A program made the translations under genes and the position numbers. From Beroe forskalii (taxonomy: Eukaryota > Ctenophora > Nuda > Beroida > Beroidae), in assembly GCA_011033025.1 (NCBI GenBank), contig WFMF01000047.1, positions 1-64,000 of the forward strand: a DNA stretch of 64,000 nt, given 5' to 3'. A model generated the notes under the pieces. That model was not told the DNA's origin. It worked only from the letters and a program-made list of their open reading frames with translations, and searched no databases. This document shows, piece by piece, positions 58,401 through 64,000 of this stretch (its first letter is position 1; each line of letters opens with the position of its first letter).

Positions 58401-61400
58401 ATGAATGTAATTTTAGTAAATGACAATGCGGTTGGATGAGATAGGCGCGATTTCATCAGACCGTACACCCGATGACACGTCCCGTGACTCCCACCTCTGA
58501 CGTGACAACAAGATCCTGTCCGAATTACAGCCAGGGGAGGAGTGAGAGAGTGAGAGAGATCGTCAACTATCAGAATTCAATGTTAATTTGAACAGGCCGG
58601 CAGATTAGATTGAGATTCGTGGCTGCAGCAGCCAGCAGCAGCGATCACGGCAGCTCATTTTAAAACAAGTTACTGTGATTTGTTATTAGTTAATGTAATA
58701 TTCTATTGCTCGGGCAACTGATCTACGTGGAAAATATAGTTAGCATAAAGAATCATATAAAGATAGATGATTGCAGTGGATAATCATGGCAATATCCGAT
58801 TATATTTCAAAAATACAATCGGCTATGTACTTAAAATGGGGCACACTGACTGCAGCGCATATGTTAGATGGGGCTTTGAGTTTCTCTCGCTAATTTCAGA
58901 AAGAGAATTTCGAACGACTTAACCCTGGCTCAAAATCATTTAACCTTCTGATAATTTTATAATTCAAATTTAAAGCATATTTTCATATTATTTGAAATTG
59001 ATAGTAGCTTGGATTTGAGCTAGTGTAATAGGTGGAAATAAACCTTAGACCATGCAGCTGACTATGACAGATTTAACAATTTGAAGTAAATTTTATAGAA
59101 GAAGAAGTTAAATAATGCAGTAGGTTATATAATACACCCTTTCGTTAAGCGTTTGTCACGTGTCTCTAGGTTGAATAAAATGGGTAACTTCTTTATTCCT
59201 CATTCAAGCCAACCGTCTCATTTTAACCAAACATATTAACCGACATATTATTTGAAACTCAAGATCAAAATTCTAAACCATCTCTTTTTTAAACACTCCT
59301 TCTCCTTACCCCTCCCCTATCTCTGCAGTTCCATGCGTTACTACGACATGCGGGCATTCTACACCGTGACACAGAGTCGGACCATCCTGGAGCAGGAGAT
59401 AGGGAACTTGTACGGCTACAGTGCCCCCATGGAGGCCCTCTTCATCCGACCTCGCTGCCTGGTCCCATCACAGGTATACACTCATTTTATTCATCTGACC
59501 TCCCTGCCTGGTCCCATCACAGGTATATACATATTGTCTTATGAGAAATTGTTGTCCATAAAAGTATAAAGAAACTGAACCTAGGGATTTGAAAAAAAAA
59601 AGAAACCTAGCCTGTGATTTTGGGAAATAAGAAACTTCACTGACTCATAAGTCATTTGCCTTCATCTCACTTCTCACGGAAATAAGACTAGCTGCAAAAT
59701 ATGAAATTATCTACATTAAGATTATACTCGAAGAGTTAAGAAACTGATTAAATGACTTTTGGGCTCAAAATTTTCGAAAACTAGGGCCTAAAATTTCAAC
59801 AAGTTTCTTATAAAAAGAAGTGAGTTTATAGGAAGAATTAATTCTGTAGATTTTGAAGCTTATTATTAATTTATTTATAGGCCGCGACCACAAATTTTGA
59901 TTTGCTTTTTTTAAATAGTGGTTGATGAAAGAAATTTCATAACTAACTTTCCGTTAACTTGCTTCACCACAGCTCAGTATTTTGGTAAAACATTTTGAAT
60001 ATATTTCGTGGACCAAAGGCTTGGTATGTATGAACAATGCGGCTCATGCAGAAAGGATCGGGAATGTTAACAGGAATTCGCGGTTTTCCTTTTGAGCGAG
60101 ACGGTTTGTTTTGGTGATCAGTGAGCTTCCTCCGAGCTGGTATAAAACCTAACAAGTCTGGCTAAGGTTCTGTTCTAGCATTCTCGAAATGAATGATCAT
60201 TGATCAAAAATGTACTTACCCGATGCCCAGACGTAGCGCATATGATATATTAATAGCACACTCAGTATTACAAGTTTACTTTATCTCCTGCGATTATAGA
60301 CGGTGGAAGTGTGAAATTTACTTTCCCTAGACCTGAATAGCATTATATCTCCGAGCAGACCGTATCTTAGTAGTTCCCATCTTGTAGCAATGTCCAACAC
60401 AACTTAATTACTTCTAACCAGCTAGCCTCGTTTTGGAGGAGGATCAGTTAATTATTGCCCCCGGTTACAAGTAGGAAAATTAATTTATGGGTTTTTGGGG
60501 CAAACGCACGAATATCTCATTATTATCCCACGATAGACGTGAAACAGACTGGTACAGAAATTGATAATGTTATCAAACATCGTGTTGACAATGCTGTTTA
60601 TCTGGCGATTTATCAAATGTTTTGACCAATGGATCTACCATTATTACGAACTGCTAATTCAAACTGCTAATTCAATGAAGTCATTAAAATTGAAAAGGTT
60701 AGATGAGAAAACAAAGTTCTGAGTGCCCTGAAATTTGACTGATTTTTGATAAAAGACAATACGTAAAAGAATATAAAACATCTGTCTGGTCCTGAAGGGA
60801 CTCCCTGGTCCTCAAGGAGCGCCAAGTTAAAGCACATCTCATGATCTCACTAAGTCCTCAACTGAGAGTAAAAAAGTAGGTCTACAATAAACTCTTCCAA
60901 CACCAATGAATTCCGGCAGGTATTGCCGTATTTCGAGGACAGCGACCTACCTGGCAGGAGCATGAACATGATCCCCCACCTCAACTGCAAGTGGTTACAA
61001 CGACAGAGAACGCTCCTCAAGCCCTCCTCAACTCCCTCAGAACAATCCAGATACTACAGGTATGTGTTTTCATGGATCTGTCAATCCGTCACAAGGTAAG
61101 TAAAAATCTTGGCATCCTTGTCTAGAACACACAATTTTGAGGAAGCCTTTTCTTGACGTTTCACCTTCACACTGCACTGGGAAAAATCTCAACTAATCTT
61201 TGAAACAATCCGACTAATACTGACTCTCTCAGAGAGTTCCTGCTGTCACTATCTGACATGGAAGCGTTAGACACAACAGGAACAACCCGCTCCCACCCGC
61301 GACGGATCCTACTCAGTGGTCCTAAACAGATCGGGAAAACAGGGGCAGTCTTCCAGTTCCTCGGATTGGTTCAGCAATTCCTGAAACAGCAACAGGAAGT

Positions 61401-62549
61401 CCAGGTGAGTTGGTTATTGGTTATTGGAGGCAAACTGTACACTGTACAGGACTCTGACACTTCAAACCAACAATTCTTACCAGCTCTGAAATCTTCTTGA
61501 AACTCGGATTCTTGTTAAACTCATATCCATACATCCATCGTAGACATTTCCAAATCGGCAAGCAGTATTTTACTTAAATTCTTACCCAAGTCATTGCAGG
61601 TGTTGTCAGTTCGAGACCCCAGAGACACGTCGGAAGAGGCAGTTTCAGAGTTCAGAACGTGGCCCACCTACACCTCCATCAAGTCTCAATCAGCGACCAC
61701 GGAACAAACGGACTTCAGTGGAGTCACGCGGGGTGATATCGTAAACGTGCAGTTCACTCAGGTCAGACATCGCTTTGTTTTAAAGTTAAGATTTCCGAAA
61801 TTTCTTGGTCCTGGTTCATTTCTGGTTTTGTTTTATTTATGCAGTTGAAACAAAAAAGATGCAACTCGACAAAAATGTCACGAAATGATACAAAAAACTG
61901 TAGAATTTCGCTCCAGACAAACCATCATCAACCTACACCATTTTCCTCGTTTCAGTTAACAGCCCACAGCTCGTATCACTTTTGCGACACGTGTAACAAC
62001 TACCGGACGGGTTCGGGGCAACGGAACGCCTTCGTCTACAAGATACAGAACGAGGAACTCATGTTCTTCATTCCGGACGATTACCTCAGCAAGTTCTACA
62101 TCTCCGTGGACTCGCAGGGGTACCTCCAGTCTCTCATCTTATCGGATACGACGGAGGACGGCTCGATAAACTCACCGATATTCACTCCGAGTCGCGGCAG
62201 ACATGACATCGGTAGGTGGTAGTTAGGTATTGGGCACAGCAAATCAAATAAACAGTTCGTGTCCGGCTAAAACTCCACAGGATCTTCGTGTGCAATGTAC
62301 ATGGTCACATGATTATTCTTCATTCTGTTGCTCAAAAAAGTATAAAAACTTAAAAAACTTAACTGTTCGAGATATCAAATAACCCTTTACACCCTCTCAG
62401 CCCTTCTAAACCTCCACCACACGCTGGAGGGTGTATCGCACACGCACGTGGTGGTCGTGACGCGCACTGACATGGATCTCTACATCACCAAGTGGACCAA
62501 CCACATCATCATGGTCCTACCAGAGTCAGCCGACAACAAGGGATTCGGG
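43365..62549 (+). CDS. GREB1: GREB1-family protein (5' and central part)
   Basis: Twenty-seven exons with matching phases run from 44096 to 62549: 44096-44258, 48000-48083, 48694-48752, 48944-49063, 50151-50325, 50492-50613, 50999-51311, 51489-51653, 51796-52049, 52225-52336, 52491-52602, 52774-52915, 53064-53186, 53390-53492, 54850-54990, 55209-55316, 55621-55894, 56056-56179, 56609-56715, 57020-57127, 57582-57698, 59329-59473, 60920-61059, 61233-61404, 61600-61761, 61956-62211, 62401-62549, plus a tentative first exon at 43365. About 1,350 codons are visible against about 1,950 in human GREB1; the 3' end is off the window. In vertebrates GREB1/GREB1L act as nuclear co-factors of steroid or retinoid receptors; the family has a helicase-like region and a C-terminal glycosyltransferase-like domain. 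Matches to the vertebrate protein are collinear. The gene carries two frame breaks and one doubtful donor (see exon entries). Confidence 0.95.
44096..49063 (+). CDS. GREB1: GREB1 exons: N-terminal region
   Basis: Exons 44096-44258, 48000-48083, 48694-48752 and 48944-49063 encode a Ser/Pro-rich N-terminus, then [18 protein letters not shown] and [20 protein letters not shown] followed by [11 protein letters not shown]. The latter fits the vertebrate block FLLVGVKSP and AVDKRFLPDDNG. The intron after 48752 has a GC donor (CAG-GCAAGT). The donor at 49064 is the first unit of a minisatellite. Confidence 0.92.
44279..44396 (+). repeat. GTCATAAGTCATATGTCATAGAAT tandem repeat
   Basis: Four to five imperfect units of about 24 bp (alternating AGTC/ATC endings) start 20 bp after the GREB1 donor at 44259. 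Confidence 0.9.
44520..45800 (+). repeat. Duplicated modules and AAATTTGAAATCT arrays in GREB1 intron
   Basis: CTAGTCACTAAGTCTTCGTC and the following CACCACGACAACCATC occur at about 44527 and 44732. AAATTTGAAATCTAAAATT arrays fill 44575-44860. GACATCCAATTTGAAGCATC (44967) recurs as GACGTCCAATTTGAAGCATC (about 45409). Confidence 0.75.
45800..47990. other. Rest of GREB1 first large intron
   Basis: AT-rich, no exon seen. A GC-richer patch at 46790-46920 reads as a short minus ORF without recognisable content. Confidence 0.4.
49064..49270 (+). repeat. 21-bp minisatellite beginning at a splice donor
   Basis: GTGAGGAGGGGTTAATTACAA is repeated about nine times. The first unit starts exactly at the GREB1 5' splice site (CAG-GTGAGG), so every unit carries a GTGAGG/GTGAGT donor-like start. 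Confidence 0.9.
49271..50150. other. GREB1 intron remainder
   Basis: AT-rich, nothing recognised. Confidence 0.4.
50151..50325 (+). CDS. GREB1: GREB1 exon: CxxC / FTEFS block
   Basis: Encodes [20 protein letters not shown] and [20 protein letters not shown], the most conserved N-terminal block of the family. The CVGC pair together with the following histidines may bind zinc (inference). Confidence 0.97.
50492..51311 (+). CDS. GREB1: GREB1 exons: variable linker region
   Basis: Exons 50492-50613 (40 codons) and 50999-51311 (about 104 codons) are open, have good acceptors and match phases on both sides (1 to 0, then 0 to 1), but their sequence is not conserved with the vertebrate protein. The donor of the second (GTACTG) is weak and an alternative GTTAGT at 51197 would break the phase. 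Confidence 0.6.
51489..52049 (+). CDS. GREB1: GREB1 exons upstream of the frame break
   Basis: Exons 51489-51653 and 51796-52049 encode [18 protein letters not shown] and [20 protein letters not shown], the second aligning with the vertebrate LLLTVYYLVQLAADQVPL block. Phases 1-1 and 1-0 are consistent. Confidence 0.9.
52225..52336 (+). CDS. GREB1: GREB1 exon with +1 frame break
   Basis: The neighbours require a length divisible by 3, but the exon has 112 nt. It reads [19 protein letters not shown] and then meets TAA at 52285. The downstream frame ([17 protein letters not shown]) is closed upstream by a TAG at 52256, so one extra base lies between 52258 and 52285, most simply in AAAGG at 52279-52283. 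Either a sequencing error or a real lesion. Confidence 0.88.
52491..53186 (+). CDS. GREB1: GREB1 exons: central region
   Basis: Exons 52491-52602, 52774-52915 and 53064-53186 (phases 0-1, 1-2, 2-2). They encode [20 protein letters not shown], an acidic stretch [15 protein letters not shown] and [17 protein letters not shown]. Confidence 0.9.
53390..54990 (+). CDS. GREB1: GREB1 exons with doubtful donor and -1 frame break
   Basis: Exon 53390-53492 ends NLDLSQFSK and is followed by ATAAAT where GTAAAT would be expected; the nearest GT is at 53499 (AAT-GTTGTT) and would add two codons. The next exon 54850-54990 reads [15 protein letters not shown], then hits TAG at 54901; the following frame resumes with [20 protein letters not shown]. 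Its 141 nt is one short of what the phases demand. The vertebrate counterpart is EVTYQQTLLHVWHSG. Confidence 0.85.
53535..54440. repeat. Direct repeats enclosing a ~125-bp tandem array
   Basis: ACAGAAAT-AAGATATTGT...AAGTCCTAGGCCACGTGGCC occurs at about 53545-53595 and 54385-54425. Between them about four units of 120-125 bp (AAAAAGGGCGTGGCCTCCCA plus CGCCC, then GGACAAAATTCTCAAAA) lie at 53695-54160. TCTAGAATTCGAGTAATTAG is doubled at 54288 and 54450. It looks like an insertion in the GREB1 intron adjacent to the doubtful donor. Confidence 0.7.
55209..56179 (+). CDS. GREB1: GREB1 exons 55209-56179
   Basis: Exons 55209-55316, 55621-55894 and 56056-56179 (phases 1-1, 1-2, 2-0). They encode [51 protein letters not shown] and [17 protein letters not shown], which align with the vertebrate FKAFL, IHDHAHW, NEIHWPAS and QHYAAALMAVSG blocks. 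Confidence 0.95.
56492..56552 (+). repeat. 20-bp tandem repeat TATTGAATTCTCATCAATAA
   Basis: Three units in a GREB1 intron. Confidence 0.85.
56609..57698 (+). CDS. GREB1: GREB1 exons 56609-57698
   Basis: Exons 56609-56715, 57020-57127 and 57582-57698, all phase-2 junctions after the first. They encode [36 protein letters not shown] and [18 protein letters not shown], aligning with vertebrate CGHGLMVLLRVP and LELEGLPCILIFSG. Confidence 0.95.
57741..57784 (+). repeat. (GTGA)n microsatellite
   Basis: GTGAGTGAGTGAGTGAATG and diverged units, starting about 40 bp after the donor GTGAGT at 57699. Confidence 0.85.
57790..59320. other. GREB1 intron without features
   Basis: AT-rich; a CpG patch at 58440-58520 holds TGACACGT/TGACGTGAC words. 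No exon. Confidence 0.4.
59329..59473 (+). CDS. GREB1: GREB1 exon with duplicated donor
   Basis: Encodes [20 protein letters not shown] and [15 protein letters not shown], matching SLRYCDLRLINSSCLVRTAL EQELGL in vertebrates. The exon end CCTGGTCCCATCACAGGTAT is repeated 49 bp downstream, giving a second, out-of-frame donor. Confidence 0.95.
59530..60915. other. GREB1 intron without features
   Basis: AT-rich. Only short repeats such as AACTGCTAATTCAA (twice near 60650-60675). In vertebrates this protein position carries the Ser-rich linker; no exon encoding one was found on the plus strand. Confidence 0.45.
60920..61404 (+). CDS. GREB1: GREB1 exons with P-loop
   Basis: Exons 60920-61059 and 61233-61404 (phases 0-2, 2-0). 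They encode [20 protein letters not shown] and [29 protein letters not shown] is the Walker A-like loop of the helicase-like region and matches vertebrate SGPPQIGKTGA. The long Ser-rich linker that precedes this region in vertebrates is absent. Confidence 0.97.
61600..62211 (+). CDS. GREB1: GREB1 exons: CxxC and FTP block
   Basis: Exons 61600-61761 (54 codons, less conserved and shorter than in vertebrates) and 61956-62211. The second reads [20 protein letters not shown] and [17 protein letters not shown], matching vertebrate YHHCEQCHQYMGF and IKSPTFTPTTGRHEHG. Confidence 0.96.
62401..62549 (+). CDS. GREB1: GREB1 exon: start of glycosyltransferase-like domain
   Basis: Encodes [20 protein letters not shown] and [19 protein letters not shown], matching vertebrate LYHAMDGASHLHVLVV and WPNHIMLVLP. 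Ends in phase 0 at GTAAGT. About 350 more residues are expected beyond the window. Confidence 0.97.
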
Positions 62550-64000
62550 GTAAGTGGCCAAGCGGTGGTACCTGGGTTGAGTGAAACTCGGGGTCACAAG
62601 GGTTAAGCAAAAACTTAAAACTTATTCTTCACCTCCGAAAAATAATTTTAAGAATCCTACAAAGGTAGTTTAGTTGTTAGTTTCACTAGCATGCAGTTAA
62701 CGGATCATCATTTTCTTTCTGTGACATTTGTATTAACACAAATACCAGTTTTGATGCGTCAAGTGGAACCAGCATTACACAGTTTCTTATCTCACATGGT
62801 CTCTGAATAGTAAAATAGTTAACATTTATTTTTGAGAAATCCGTCTTTTATCGCATCCATCAATGATCTTGCAACATTTGAAGCAATATTACGTAATCTC
62901 CGTTTACTGGTATGCAAAACTCCAAAACATATCGATCCACACTTCAAATATTCCACCATTTGAGCATTATTTTCACACTCTCTCGCCGGCTGCCCGCTGC
63001 TCTCCCCTCCTTCCTCTAGTAACAATATGTGCACATGACGAGGCGGCGGCAGCCCTCACAACACATTTTTCACTTAGTTCAGGGACCGGTGTAACAAAGT
63101 CCTAGTAGTCGGACCGACAATCCATTAAAGTTCCTTCGTCCGCGTGGGGCGCAGATGGTCAGAGGACGTGTGGTGCAGCTCACTAGTTAACTGTTAAATT
63201 AGAGTTCGCTTTGCTGGTGGCAGCCTGGCACCTCCGCCATCCTTAGTCCCCTTTGAGGGACCACCCACTAGACCGAATTAGTCAGACCACCTCCTAAACC
63301 TGGCAAATGCACCATCTTCTCCTCCTCCTACTCGCTTTAAACAAACTCTTGAGAAGGCGTAACGTCAGATTAATAACATTGCTTTGTTTAGTGGGAAGTA
63401 GGTGTAATCATTTAACAATTACCAGCGTCCAGGTGTAAGAAGGAACGGGGAAAAGGAGCCGAAAGGTACTGGAAGTACACCGTACTCCCCTAATTATAAT
63501 TAAGATGCAATGCACAGTTTTAATTACGGTTCTCTCCAGCATAAAACTTCCTCTCATGCAATACTGGTACAGTTCTGCATTTAAATCCATAACAACTTAA
63601 CAAGACAAAAACTGATGATAGCCATCTTGACAACCCCAAGAAATTCAATTCTTCTTAGAAACACGAAACTTTAAAACATGGGTTTTTACAGCTTTCTGTC
63701 ATGAATCATAGTGGTTTCTTACTATTGACACTTTGACAAGTATCGACAAGTATTGGCAAGTGGTTATTATACTTGAAGGAGTTCTACTTGTTTATTTCAG
63801 AAAATTAGCGCCTGCACCATGACCATAGAAATCATCAATTATTTATATTTTGTGCTTCATGTCAGATTAATGAAGCTGAAGGATGACATCGTTTAAGGGA
63901 AGACAGCAAAAAACTAACTCTAGGCCGTCAGTACTTATTCAAGTTGTAATAACTCATATATGTTGCATGATGGGCTCACTCTAAATACTCGACTTGGCAG
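62550..64000. other. GREB1 intron to the window end
   Basis: After the GTAAGT donor no next exon is recognised before the edge. AT-rich with a short G/C-richer patch at 62985-63060 lacking coding features. Confidence 0.5.

Noticed and set aside
1-64000. CRISPR array
   Set aside because: The tandem repeats have no unique spacers between units and the DNA is clearly eukaryotic.

Overview
The window is intron-rich, AT-rich animal DNA, most likely from an invertebrate. Its coding signal is short exons with GT-AG borders, and it is full of tandem repeats, hairpin (MITE-like) elements and a decayed Penelope-like retroelement. There are no bacterial operons, long prokaryotic ORFs, rRNA genes or CRISPR arrays. 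I cannot name the species.

Layout. (1) 1-1.4 kb, minus strand: the first two coding exons of an unusual Ras-like small GTPase; the rest lies off the left edge. (2) 1.6-13.6 kb: a composite mobile element of about 12 kb, bounded by long inverted repeats of about 1.8-2.1 kb. Each arm carries a CCAAT/CpG promoter-like tip, an exon-like segment with splice sites and a tRNA-like A/B-box segment. The interior holds a frameshifted Penelope-like element (reverse transcriptase plus GIY-YIG nuclease) and several minisatellites. (3) 13.6-20 kb: non-coding DNA with foldback elements, a tRNA-derived SINE-like head and degenerate repeats. (4) 20.1-24.6 kb, plus strand: a six-exon gene of about 402 codons that I do not recognise. 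Its third-exon-side intron is mostly a 1.55 kb minisatellite and its last intron is exitron-like. (5) 26.1-33.7 kb, possibly to 40.9 kb, plus strand: four phase-compatible exons of a second unrecognised gene. (6) 32-43 kb: mostly non-coding, with a triple 11-bp-phased CACGTG cluster, a 36-codon membrane microprotein ORF and an isolated minus-strand exon. (7) About 43.4 kb to beyond the right edge, plus strand: a GREB1-family gene with 27 phase-consistent exons, ending in the window after the helicase-like P-loop and at the start of the C-terminal glycosyltransferase-like region.

The GREB1 gene is the best supported feature. It follows the vertebrate protein from the N-terminal [14 protein letters not shown] block through the P-loop GPKQIGKTG to HHIIMVLPE-type residues. 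Within 2.7 kb it carries two clear one-base reading-frame breaks and one intron with no good GT donor, so in this assembly it is either a damaged allele or contains sequencing errors. It also lacks the long Ser-rich linker of vertebrate GREB1.

The genes do not form an operon or an obvious pathway. The most unusual structures are the 12 kb inverted-repeat element, the Ras-like protein with substitutions at the positions equivalent to 12, 13 and 61, and the minisatellite that grew directly out of a GREB1 splice donor.
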